The notes under the pieces were generated by a model. The model was given only the letters and a program-made list of their open reading frames with translations, ran no database searches and had not been told where the DNA came from. From an uncultured Collinsella sp. (GTDB taxonomy: Bacteria > Actinomycetota > Coriobacteriia > Coriobacteriales > Coriobacteriaceae), in assembly GCA_902465015.1 (NCBI GenBank), contig CABQLK010000057.1, positions 1-11,945 on the forward strand: 11,945 bases of DNA, in the 5' to 3' direction. Below, piece after piece: positions 1 to 6,300 of this stretch. Numbering within the stretch: position 1 is the stretch's first letter; each line of letters begins with the position of its first letter. A program made the translations under genes and the position numbers.

Positions 1-50
1 CAAAATAGCCCCGTCCCAAAAAGACTTGTCTGACGCTGTGCCACGAAGGG

Positions 51-314
51 GGCCTATCTACTACGTTTAGTCCGCAGGGGTCAACCATAGCCGGCTTTTC
101 CGAAAATCGGCAAGCCGTCTACCTGCGGTTTTATTTTCGCATATTACGGGATGGCCGAGGATGCTCGGCTAAACGTAGTAGATGGCCGCATTTCATGGCG
201 GGCGGTCCGACCCAAGGCCCAAGGTAGCCAACCTCGGATGGCCATTCACGAAGTTGCGGTGGAATACGGACTGAATTGGCACCTTAAAGGCAAAAACACT
301 CCGTATTTCACCGC
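51..314. other. Highly folded intergenic element (possible structured RNA or palindromic repeat)
   Basis: There is no convincing gene in 1-335. The stretch instead holds several exact or near-exact inverted repeats arranged like a folded RNA. The outer arms 51-70 and 169-187 match over 19 bases with one extra base in the left arm (core CTACTACGTTTAG). Inside are CCGCAGG 72-78 with CCTGCGG 122-128, CGGCTT 92-97 with AAGCCG 112-117, CCGA 100-103 with TCGG 107-110, and GCCGAG 154-159 with CTCGGC 164-169 around a GATG loop. A separate 15-bp stem pairs 256-270 with 300-314, with one G-T pair. The element lies just downstream of the TadA-glycerate kinase gene. The strand of any RNA is unknown. It could be an RNA gene, a 3'-end structure of the neighbouring mRNA or a dispersed palindromic repeat. 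The stems are seen in the sequence; the function is not known. Confidence 0.5.
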
Positions 315-335
315 GACTTATCGAGGAAATGGGTT

Positions 336-2117
336 TTAGATGCGGCCAAGGTCGAAGGCTTGGGCGGCGGCTTCACCGGCGCAGATGAGGTTGGTTGTGG
401 CTTCCTGGGGATCGAGCGCCAGCTCAAGGGACATGGGCCTGCGACAGACCGGCAGAACTAAGTCGACACCCTGTCCATACACCGCATCCAGCTTATCGGC
501 ACGACCGCCCACGACGGCGACCACCGGCTTGCCATATCGCTTCGCACGACGGGCCACGCCCACCGGTGCCTTACCGGCGGCGGATTGCTCGTCCATATTG
601 CCCTCGCCCGTTATGACCAGGTCGACATCGCGCACGCGCTCGTCAAACCCCACGAGGTCGAGCACCGTCTCCACACCCGAGCGCAACTCGGCGCCGAGCG
701 CCAGCAGCGCGGCACCCAAGCCACCCGCCGCGCCCGCGCCGGGCACGCCGAGCACCGAACCAAATGTCCGTGCGCCCTCGGGTGTGCGCAGCAGCTTCTG
801 GGCTCGCGCCCTAGCAATCGCCGTATCGAGCAGGCGACCGTAGCCGACCATCCAGCTGTCGTACTTGCCCAGGGCCTCGGCATCCCCCGTCGGTAGACCC
901 TTCTGTCCACCGAACACTGCTAGGGCGCCTCGGCGTCCCACGAGCGGATTCTCGACATCGGAAAGCACGATGACACGCGCGCCATTCAACGCCCGAAGCG
1001 CTGGTGTCAAATCGATACTCGCCACGTGTTCAAGGCCCGCGAGACCGGGGGCGATATTGCAGCCGCGCTCATCGACAAGGTGGGCGCCCAGCGCCTGCAG
1101 CATGCCAGCGCCACCGTCGTTGGTGGCACTGCCGCCCAGACCAATATAGATAGTCTTTGCTCCCGCACGGACTGCGCGAAGTATGAGCTCGCCCACGCCA
1201 TAGGTCGAAGCTGCAAGCGCCGCCGATTCCGTGCAGGACGAATACCCAATACCCGCCGCCTCGGCCATCTCAATTACAGCCGAGTCGTGCTCGTCATCCA
1301 CCAGCATCCGGGCAGACACGCGATCGCCCAAGGGGCCTGCAACCTCACAGGTCGAGAGCTCGCCACCGCGTGCGGCGACGGCGTCGAGCGTTCCCTCGCC
1401 ACCGTCCGCCAGCGGCAAAGCGTTCAGCTCGGCATCGGGCCACACACGGCGCATGCCTTCGGCAACGGCCTCCTCCGCCTGCGCGCTCGAAACGCTGCCT
1501 TTAAAGGAATCAATCGCCAGCAGCACACGGCGGGGCCGCCGCTGCACGGGGCCATAGTTGAGCGTCTCGTCGGCGAGATCCCCAACACCCGCGAGCGCCT
1601 CGGCGTGGGCCGCATGTGCCTCAAGGTTCATACCACAATCGCAACCGACGCCGTCGACACTGCGCAGTCCAGCAAAATAGCCGCTCAGCACCTCGCGGCA
1701 CTCGTCTGCCAGCACGCCGGCGGTTACATTAAACCGATGGTTCAGGCGCGAATCGGCATTGAGGTCGTATAGCGAGCCCACTGCGCCTGCCTTGGCATCG
1801 GCCGCACCGTAGACGCAACGCCCCACGCGCGCGTTAACCATAAGCCCCGCGCACATGCAGCAGGGCTCGAGCGTCACGTAGACCGTGCAATCGGAAAGGC
1901 GCCAGCGCCCAAGCGCCTGAGCGGCGGCACACAGGGCCGAAAACTCGGCATGAGCCGAAGGATCCTGGTCGAGTTCGCGGCGATTATGCGCCCTCGCGAC
2001 AATCTCGCCCGCGCGTACCACCACGGCACCGATCGGTACCTCGCCCAGCGCAGCGGCGGCGCGCGCCTCCGCCAGCGCCTCGCGCATGAACTTCTCATCG
2101 ATTCCGGTGCTCGTCAT
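336..2117 (-). CDS. Fusion of tRNA adenosine(34) deaminase (TadA) and type-2 glycerate kinase
   Basis: A 593-residue protein with two unrelated enzymes in one frame. Residues 1-150 are a TadA/CDA-fold deaminase with HAE (56-58) and PCCMC (85-89), supplying zinc ligands H56, C86 and C89 and the proton-shuttle E58. This family converts A34 of tRNA-Arg(ACG) to inosine. Residues 196-593 match the GlxK/GarK glycerate kinase family, which makes phosphoglycerate from glycerate and ATP. Visible motifs are DSFKGS (203-208), ADGGEGT (237-243), GLGGSATNDGGAG (327-339), GVPGAGAAGGLG (457-468) and TGEGNMDEQSAAGK (503-516). The linker 152-195 is Ala/Gly-rich. I chose the ATG at 2117 because AGGGAAGG sits 6 bases before it; an ATG further upstream would run almost to the tRNA. 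No good internal ribosome site precedes the kinase part. Both domains look intact, so this appears to be a real fusion. It may also carry the cell's essential TadA activity. Confidence 0.88.
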   Translation of the reverse strand: MTSTGIDEKFMREALAEARAAAALGEVPIGAVVVRAGEIVARAHNRRELDQDPSAHAEFSALCAAAQALGRWRLSDCTVYVTLEPCCMCAGLMVNARVGRCVYGAADAKAGAVGSLYDLNADSRLNHRFNVTAGVLADECREVLSGYFAGLRSVDGVGCDCGMNLEAHAAHAEALAGVGDLADETLNYGPVQRRPRRVLLAIDSFKGSVSSAQAEEAVAEGMRRVWPDAELNALPLADGGEGTLDAVAARGGELSTCEVAGPLGDRVSARMLVDDEHDSAVIEMAEAAGIGYSSCTESAALAASTYGVGELILRAVRAGAKTIYIGLGGSATNDGGAGMLQALGAHLVDERGCNIAPGLAGLEHVASIDLTPALRALNGARVIVLSDVENPLVGRRGALAVFGGQKGLPTGDAEALGKYDSWMVGYGRLLDTAIARARAQKLLRTPEGARTFGSVLGVPGAGAAGGLGAALLALGAELRSGVETVLDLVGFDERVRDVDLVITGEGNMDEQSAAGKAPVGVARRAKRYGKPVVAVVGGRADKLDAVYGQGVDLVLPVCRRPMSLELALDPQEATTNLICAGEAAAQAFDLGRI

Positions 2118-2132
2118 CGTTCGCCTTCCCTG

Positions 2133-2158
2133 TTGCAAATCCAAAACGATGCTATCAT
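2133..2158 (+). promoter_or_regulatory. Possible promoter of tRNA-Ser
   Basis: TATCAT at 2153-2158 matches the -10 consensus at five of six positions and ends 10 bases before the tRNA 5' end, the spacing expected for a short tRNA leader. The -35 region is poor: TTGCAA at 2133-2138 is only 14 bases away, and the 17-base position reads CTGTTG. The segment also carries the leader of the divergent TadA-kinase gene. Confidence 0.35.
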
Positions 2159-2168
2159 TACGACTCAC

Positions 2169-2258
2169 GGAGAGATGGCAGAGCGGTTGAATGCGGCGGT
2201 CTTGAAAACCGTTGAGCGCGAGAGCGTTCCGGGGGTTCGAATCCCCCTCTCTCCGCCA
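2169..2258 (+). tRNA. tRNA-Ser (anticodon UGA), CCA encoded
   Basis: The acceptor arms GGAGAGA (2169-2175) and TCTCTCC (2248-2254) pair perfectly, followed by discriminator G2255 and an encoded CCA at 2256-2258. The anticodon loop CTTGAAA (2201-2207) gives anticodon TGA at 2203-2205, which reads UCA and other UCN serine codons. The T arm GGGGGTTCGAATCCCCC is canonical. The long variable arm around 2213-2230 is the class II feature expected of tRNA-Ser. There is no terminator after it: the stop codon of the convergent regulator gene starts 2 bases beyond the CCA. The 3' end must therefore be made by processing of a transcript that runs antisense into that gene. Confidence 0.97.
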
Positions 2259-2260
2259 CC

Positions 2261-2857
2261 TTAGTGATTCACCGGCGTCATGGTGCGCTCAAACAGCGCA
2301 TCGACCACGTCGGCTATCTCGGGTCGACGCTCAAGATCGTGACCCGACTCCCACCATATCGTGAAAAGTCGAATAATACCGCCGGCGACAAACTCAGACG
2401 TCGTCTCGAGTGACACGGGGGCCAGGGCATCCTCGGCAAGCACGTTCATCACACGCTCGCGGATGGAGCGGGCAATACGGTCGCAAATAACGTTGGTCAA
2501 CATGCCCGACATGCTGCTTGCCAAAATGTTATCCATGAGCTGCTCGTGCGCCAGAATTAAATCCATGGCATCGTCCAAAATCGCGTGCCGAAGCGCGCGC
2601 ACGTCCTCGGCAGACACTGCGCCGGCCTCATCGGGCTGTTTTTGCGGCAAGCCCGACATGAGTTCATCGATATAAAAGGCAAAGTAATCGTTCTTGTCGC
2701 GAAAGTGCTTGTAGAACGTCGTGCGGCGAATCATGGCGCGGTCGCACAGCATGGCAACCGTCAGGTCCTCAAAACGATGCTCCTCGAGAAGCTCGGTGAA
2801 GGCATCGAACAGGGCGCGGTAGGTTTTCTTAATGCGAAGGTCCACTGGTATCGCCAT
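2261..2857 (-). CDS. TetR/AcrR-family transcriptional regulator
   Basis: A 198-residue protein of normal TetR size. The N-terminal helix-turn-helix spans residues 29-56 (FEDLTVAMLCDRAMIRRTTF then YKHFRDKNDYF), including the family's typical TTFYKHF turn. The C-terminal half (about 85-195) is helical and ends in a VAGGIIRLFTIWWESG segment like the ligand-binding domain of the DhaS/TetR_C_8 subgroup. The start ATG at 2857 is chosen because homology begins there; the open frame extends upstream but that part is compositionally unlike a protein. The ribosome site is weak (GAGG touching the ATG), so a nearby alternative start is possible. It is divergent from lemA across a 199-bp region and convergent with tRNA-Ser. 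The ligand and target are unknown. Regulation of lemA or of its own gene is the simplest guess from position only. Confidence 0.88.
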   Translation of the reverse strand: MAIPVDLRIKKTYRALFDAFTELLEEHRFEDLTVAMLCDRAMIRRTTFYKHFRDKNDYFAFYIDELMSGLPQKQPDEAGAVSAEDVRALRHAILDDAMDLILAHEQLMDNILASSMSGMLTNVICDRIARSIRERVMNVLAEDALAPVSLETTSEFVAGGIIRLFTIWWESGHDLERRPEIADVVDALFERTMTPVNH

Positions 2858-2980
2858 CCTCAGGGCAAAGACAACACTCGTCAATCTGTCGCATATCTTA
2901 CACCTGTACCTCGCGCGCTTTGCCCCGGTGCCGACCCCGCCGAAAACATAACGCTTGCCGGAAAGTTCGGCACGGCAAAA

Positions 2981-3013
2981 CGTTGCGGGTATACTAGTAG
3001 CGTTATACCAACG
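2981..3013 (+). promoter_or_regulatory. Candidate lemA promoter with overlapping inverted repeat
   Basis: TATACT at 2990-2995 is a good -10 box 61 bases before the lemA start; the -35 region (TTCGGC, 2966-2971, spacer 18) is poor. The -10 lies inside an inverted repeat: CGTTG (2981-2985) plus GTATA (2989-2993) pair with TATAC (3004-3008) plus CAACG (3009-3013), with a 3-base bulge and a 10-base loop. It could be an operator, possibly for the divergent TetR protein, or a hairpin at the mRNA 5' end. Confidence 0.35.
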
Positions 3014-3056
3014 GCAGCTGGCGCATGCCGCCGCGGCCATTCGAAACGGAGACATC

Positions 3057-3608
3057 ATGATTACCGTCATCATCGGCATCGTTGTTGTCATTGTGATTGT
3101 CTGCGCCATCGCCGGCATCTACAACAACATGGTCACCAAGCGTAACCGCATCGATAACGCCTGGCAGAACATCGATACGCAGCTGCAGCGCCGCAACGAC
3201 CTGATCCCCAACCTGGTCGAGACCGTCAAGGGCTACGCCAAGCACGAGCAGGAGACGCTCTCCGCCGTGATCAGCGCGCGTAACACCGCCGTCAAGGCCA
3301 CCACGCCCGAGGCCAAGATGGAAGCCGACAACGTGCTGACCGGCGCGCTGCGCCAGCTCTTCGCCGTAGCCGAGGCCTATCCCGATCTTAAGGCAAACAC
3401 CAACTTTACGCAGCTGCAGGCATCGCTCGAGGATACCGAGAACAAGATTAGTTATGCACGCCAGAGCTACAACGATTGCGTGCTCAGCTACAATAACGCC
3501 ATTCAGACGTTCCCGGCTGTCATCTTTGCCGGCATCTTCCAGTTTAAGGAGCGCCAGGGCTTCGAGGCCGCCGAAGCAGCCCGCCAGGCCCCGACCGTCA
3601 AGTTCTAA
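3057..3608 (+). CDS. lemA: LemA family membrane protein
   Basis: A 183-residue protein of the usual LemA length. Residues 2-22 form one hydrophobic, Ile/Val-rich membrane segment with the short N-terminus predicted outside, followed by a helical-bundle domain. Family signatures are QLQRRNDLIPNLVETVKGYA (42-61), AYPDLKA (107-113) and YNDCVLSYNNAIQTFP (138-153). The start is fixed by GGAGA 4 bases before the ATG. The role of LemA is poorly known; its genes often sit beside TPM-domain proteins or the protease HtpX, but neither is next to this copy. It is monocistronic: a strong terminator follows at 3645-3690 and a TetR-family gene diverges upstream. The family call is firm; no specific function can be assigned. 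Confidence 0.93.
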   Translation: MITVIIGIVVVIVIVCAIAGIYNNMVTKRNRIDNAWQNIDTQLQRRNDLIPNLVETVKGYAKHEQETLSAVISARNTAVKATTPEAKMEADNVLTGALRQLFAVAEAYPDLKANTNFTQLQASLEDTENKISYARQSYNDCVLSYNNAIQTFPAVIFAGIFQFKERQGFEAAEAARQAPTVKF

Positions 3609-3644
3609 CAGATTCGCAACGTATCTTTAATCGGGTATATGCAT

Positions 3645-3690
3645 AAACCGCCCCGTCGAATGCATACTTCGACGGGGCGGTTTCCTTTTT
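3645..3690 (+). terminator. Intrinsic terminator of lemA
   Basis: A 16-bp perfect stem (3645-3660 with 3668-3683, core CCGCCCCGTCGAA) closes a 7-base loop TGCATAC and is followed by CCTTTTT to 3690. It begins 36 bases after the lemA stop. Confidence 0.95.
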
Positions 3691-3955
3691 CGCGAAGGTC
3701 CCCCTCTAAGCGCCGTGCATTTTCAGGAGTATTCAACATAACCAAGAGCTTCGGGCGCCACGATAAATGCCAAAGACCGCGAATGTCCCTGCAAATCAAA
3801 CGCTGTCAGCCCATAACCCCGCCCATCATTCGTAGAAAACATCGAGAAATCCCGATATTTTGCCCGAGGTCGGTATGCAGGGGCCTTCGATTGCAGAATA
3901 CTCGCAAAAATGCACGTCGCCACCACCCCCACATGGCGCGAACCAAAACAAAAGC
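3691..3955. other. Gene-free, AT-richer island between two facing terminators
   Basis: These bases lie after the lemA terminator (+) and after the ilvE terminator (-), so neither neighbour should transcribe them. Base composition is visibly less GC-rich than the flanking genes. A minus-strand frame from 3977 to 3723 stays open for 84 codons, but it has a GTG start, no ribosome site and codon use unlike the neighbours, and its first part overlaps the inverted repeat that starts at 3956. I see no promoter-like pair, RNA family or transposon end that I recognise. It may be a dispersed intergenic repeat, an unrecognised small RNA or a decayed insertion. Confidence 0.4.
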
Positions 3956-3988
3956 GCGGCCTTCCTTTCCGGCGCACTCCGCGGGACG

Positions 3989-4025
3989 AAAAAACCTCCG
4001 CCGCACGAAGTGCGCAGCGGAGGTT
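3989..4025 (-). terminator. Intrinsic terminator of ilvE, enclosed in a larger inverted repeat
   Basis: On the minus strand AACCTCCG (3993-4000) pairs with CGGAGGTT (4018-4025), extended by GCAC/GTGC around a GAA loop with a small bulge. The stem is followed by six T residues (A at 3989-3994 on +). It starts 63 bases after the ilvE stop. The + side tail TTCTTTC could weakly terminate the other direction. The whole hairpin sits inside a second inverted repeat, GCGGCCTTCCTTTCCGGCGC at 3956-3975 and its complement at 4043-4062 with one mismatch. Confidence 0.88.
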
Positions 4026-4087
4026 CTTTCATGTCCGAGGACGCGCCGGAAAGGAAGGTCGCCCTCGGGCCGGACAGCTAAGACAGC

Positions 4088-5140
4088 TTACGCGACGGTG
4101 TAAACCCAGTTGTGCTTGTCCTCGACAGCACCAGACTGGATGCCGGTCAGAGTCTCGCGGAGCTTCTTCATCACAGGGCCGATCTCGGTGTAACCAGCCG
4201 GGAAGGTCACGGTCTCGTCGGCGCCATAGACCTTGTTGTCGATCTCGCCCACCGGGGAGATGACGGCAGCGGTGCCGCACAGGCCGCACTCCACAAAGGT
4301 GCCGGCCTTGACCTCGGCCCACTCGACGGGACGCTGGTCAACGGTCATGCCCAGGTCCTGAGCAACCTGAACAAGCGAACGACGAGTGATAGAGGGCAGG
4401 ATGGAGTCGGTGTGCGACTGCGGAACGACGAGGGTGCCGTCCTCCTTCACGAACAGCACGTTGGCGCCGCCGGTCTCCTCGACATAGGTGCGGGACTCGG
4501 AGTCGAGATACAGGTTCTCGGCATAGCCCTCGCGATGGGCCTCCATCGTGGGCTTGAGGGACATGGCGTAGTTCAGGCCGGCCTTGATGTTGCCGGTGCC
4601 GTGCGGTGCGGCACGGTCATACTCGGAAACGCGCAGCTTGACGGGCTTGAGGCCACCCTTAAAGTACGGACCGACCGGGGTCACGAGAATGCGGAACGTG
4701 TACTCAGGAGCGGGAGCCACGCCGATCACGTCACCGGAGCCGATCATAAACGGACGCACGTACAGGGTCGCGCCGGAGCCGAAGGGCGGAACCCAGGCGG
4801 CGTTGGCAGAGACGACCTGTTTGACGGCCTCAACGAACTTGTCCTTGGGGAACGGGGGCATCTCGAGGCGCTGGGCAGAGTTGTACATACGCTCGGCGTT
4901 CATGTCGGGACGGAAGCAAACGATGCTGCCGTCCTCGGCGGTGTAGGCCTTCAGGCCCTCAAAGACCTCCTGGCAGTAATGGAAGATGCCGCCGCACTCG
5001 GAGACATGCAGGGTGTGGTCGGTGGTCAGGCCGCCCTCGTCCCACTCGCCATCCTTCCAATGAGCCTCGTAGCTGTAATCGGTCTTCATGTAGCCAAAGC
5101 CGAGGCTACCCCAATCGATATCCTTCTTCTCGACAGTCAT
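4088..5140 (-). CDS. ilvE: Branched-chain amino acid aminotransferase
   Basis: A 350-residue class IV (fold type IV) PLP enzyme, the normal length for the BCAT group. It interconverts leucine, isoleucine or valine with their 2-oxo acids using glutamate/2-oxoglutarate in the cytoplasm. The PLP lysine is K186 in GTGNIKAGLNYA (181-192). EETGGAN (221-227) supplies the acidic partner of the PLP ring nitrogen, and ECGLCGTAAVISP (284-296) carries the phosphate-binding GTAA. The N-terminal part has QEVFEGLKAY (57-66), typical of the mammalian-like BCAT subgroup. The start ATG at 5140 has AAGGAG 7 bases upstream; the frame stays open upstream only because the DNA is GC-rich. It is transcribed alone, with a terminator before it (dedA) and after it. 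A candidate promoter is at 5294-5321 with a roughly 145-base leader. I saw no T-box. Confidence 0.95.
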   Translation of the reverse strand: MTVEKKDIDWGSLGFGYMKTDYSYEAHWKDGEWDEGGLTTDHTLHVSECGGIFHYCQEVFEGLKAYTAEDGSIVCFRPDMNAERMYNSAQRLEMPPFPKDKFVEAVKQVVSANAAWVPPFGSGATLYVRPFMIGSGDVIGVAPAPEYTFRILVTPVGPYFKGGLKPVKLRVSEYDRAAPHGTGNIKAGLNYAMSLKPTMEAHREGYAENLYLDSESRTYVEETGGANVLFVKEDGTLVVPQSHTDSILPSITRRSLVQVAQDLGMTVDQRPVEWAEVKAGTFVECGLCGTAAVISPVGEIDNKVYGADETVTFPAGYTEIGPVMKKLRETLTGIQSGAVEDKHNWVYTVA

Positions 5141-5286
5141 ATGTCGCTCCTTACATACACAGTTGCAAACTCGCGAACCCGCACGCAAGGACCGAGGCCG
5201 ACCGCGTCGCAACGTCGCACGCCCGGAGCGTAGAGCCGGACGGGACACGCGAACAGCATCAAAGCCGATGGCACGTCGATTCGCAT
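5137..5286 (-). CDS. Possible leaderless 49-codon leader ORF before ilvE
   Basis: The frame runs from ATG at 5286-5284 to TGA at 5139-5137 and encodes 49 residues beginning MRIDVPSALMLF and ending VYVRSDI. Its stop overlaps the ilvE start as ATGA, the usual arrangement for translational coupling. Its start lies 8 bases beyond the candidate -10 box, so the transcript may begin at or next to the ATG and be leaderless. I see no ribosome site. Fourteen of 49 residues are Val, Leu or Ile, which is suggestive for a branched-chain gene, but there is no run of such codons as in classical attenuators. In GC-rich DNA an open frame of this size can arise by chance; a second ATG lies at codon 10. Confidence 0.3.
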   Translation of the reverse strand: MRIDVPSALMLFACPVRLYAPGVRRCDAVGLGPCVRVREFATVYVRSDI

Positions 5287-5293
5287 GCACGAG

Positions 5294-5321
5294 ATTGTAC
5301 TCCCCGTACGCGTCTGATAAA
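5294..5321 (-). promoter_or_regulatory. Candidate ilvE promoter
   Basis: Read on the minus strand, TACAAT (5299-5294) is a five-of-six -10 box, with TTTATC (5321-5316) as a weak -35 after a 16-base spacer. Transcription would begin near 5287, giving a roughly 145-base leader before ilvE. Confidence 0.45.
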
Positions 5322-5360
5322 ACGCTTTTCTTTAACTAAGTAAAGTATTTTCATTTGACC

Positions 5361-5400
5361 GAAACTAAAGAGGCCCGCCACCGTAAGCGGTGACGGGCCT
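5361..5400 (-). terminator. Intrinsic terminator of the dedA-family gene
   Basis: AGGCCCGCCACCG (5371-5383) pairs with 5388-5400 around a TAAG loop with one mismatch. On the minus strand the stem is followed by CTTTAGTTTC. It begins 29 bases after the DedA stop and separates that gene from ilvE. Confidence 0.8.
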
Positions 5401-5429
5401 CAACTGCACGGTTTGCGCGCTGGCTCGAG

Positions 5430-6077
5430 CTACGCGTTCTTTTTGCCCAGCTTAGCCTTAACCAGACCGACCACAGTCGGAATGATCGACACGGCAACGA
5501 TGCCGACGATCAGCAGCTCAAAGTGCTCCTGCACAAAGGGGATGCCGCCAAAGAAGTAGCCCAGCAGTGTAAAGAGCGTCGACCAGGTAATGCCGCCCAG
5601 CACGTTAAAGATAACGAAGTTACGCCAGTGCATGCCGCCCATGCCGGCGATAAAGGGCACAAAGGTGCGAATAAACGGGAAGAAGCGGCCCAGGAAGATG
5701 GCCAGGTGACCCCACTTGTCCAAGAAATCCTCGGACTTTTTGATGCGCTCGGGCGTCATGGCCTTGACCTTGCCCGAAGCGATAATCTTTTTGCCAAAGA
5801 AGTGACCGATCATAAAGTTGCACTGGTCACCCAGGATGGCAGCAGCCCATGCGACGGCCAGCAGTGCCACGATGTTAAAGCCACCGTTGTGGGCAAAGAA
5901 GCCCGAAGCAAACAGCAGTGAATCGCCAGGAAGGAACGGGAAGAACACCACGCCTGTCTCAATGAAGATAATCAGGAACACGCAGCCGTAGGCCATAAGC
6001 GGGCCGGCGGCGATCCAGCTGGCAATCGCGGTGCGCGGGTCTTTGAGCAGCTCGGCGATAAAATTGATGAAACCCAT
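5430..6077 (-). CDS. DedA-family (VTT domain) membrane protein
   Basis: A 215-residue integral membrane protein of normal DedA size. Hydrophobic segments lie at about 26-48, 52-62, 66-84, 139-160, 163-178 and 188-206. Family motifs are FFPFLPGDSLL (45-55), GDQCNFMIGHFFG (83-95) and GRFFPFIRTFVPFIAGMGGM (130-149), with the conserved arginines R131 and R137. Some DedA proteins flip undecaprenyl phosphate or other phospholipids across the membrane, but the substrate of this one cannot be told from sequence. The start ATG at 6077 has GAGAGG 9 bases upstream; the frame before it is not conserved-looking. A TATACT (6129-6124) on the minus strand, about 47 bases before the start, may be its -10 box, but no -35 is evident. 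It is divergent from cysE and followed by a terminator, so probably monocistronic. Confidence 0.93.
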   Translation of the reverse strand: MGFINFIAELLKDPRTAIASWIAAGPLMAYGCVFLIIFIETGVVFFPFLPGDSLLFASGFFAHNGGFNIVALLAVAWAAAILGDQCNFMIGHFFGKKIIASGKVKAMTPERIKKSEDFLDKWGHLAIFLGRFFPFIRTFVPFIAGMGGMHWRNFVIFNVLGGITWSTLFTLLGYFFGGIPFVQEHFELLIVGIVAVSIIPTVVGLVKAKLGKKNA

Positions 6078-6223
6078 GAAGTAAAACCTCTCAGTTGTGG
6101 GCGCGGATACGTCCAAGTTGACCAGTATACGGTTGCGGCGCCCCCTCGTGCGCCACCCCACAAAAGCATGACCCCATTACCAGCAAGTTTGCATAACTGA
6201 CACCTGTCGCGCAAAGCCGCCAA

Positions 6224-6259
6224 GATTATTCTTCCTAATCCCTAGCGAATCGCTATACT
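6224..6259 (+). promoter_or_regulatory. Candidate cysE promoter with two operator-like dyads
   Basis: TATACT at 6254-6259 is a good -10 box 41 bases before the cysE start; the -35 position (CTTCCT, 6231-6236) is weak, as in promoters that need an activator. Two exact dyads flank it: GATTA-7-TAATC (6224-6240) over the -35 region and TAGCGA-A-TCGCTA (6243-6255) running into the -10. Either could bind a regulator of cysteine synthesis; which one is not known. Confidence 0.4.
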
Positions 6260-6300
6260 TTATTGAATCGCATTGCCATGGCGCTAAGGGAGGGCGGCCG

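Noticed and set aside
151..339. A 62-codon plus-strand open frame in the folded element
   Set aside because: No ribosome site, overlaps several stems of the inverted repeats, and its end runs into the convergent gene; protein-like conservation cannot be shown.
1026..1772. A 248-codon plus-strand frame opposite the fusion gene
   Set aside because: Antisense shadow of the TadA-glycerate kinase coding region.
2858..3118. 87-residue N-terminal extension of the TetR protein
   Set aside because: Met/Thr-rich sequence overlapping the divergent lemA start and its promoter; family homology begins at the downstream ATG.
3723..3977. An 84-codon minus-strand frame in the orphan island
   Set aside because: GTG start without a ribosome site, downstream of a terminator, and its first codons lie in the inverted repeat around that terminator; kept only as a note in the island entry.
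3691..4087. Insertion sequence or transposon
   Set aside because: No transposase coding remnant and no target duplication seen; the inverted repeat flanks a terminator, not a mobile gene.
4112..5233. A 373-codon plus-strand frame opposite ilvE
   Set aside because: Antisense shadow of a well-supported gene in GC-rich DNA; no family motif and no ribosome site.
5141..5287. T-box or other amino-acid-sensing riboswitch in the ilvE leader
   Set aside because: I could not find the conserved T-box sequence or an antiterminator/terminator pair.
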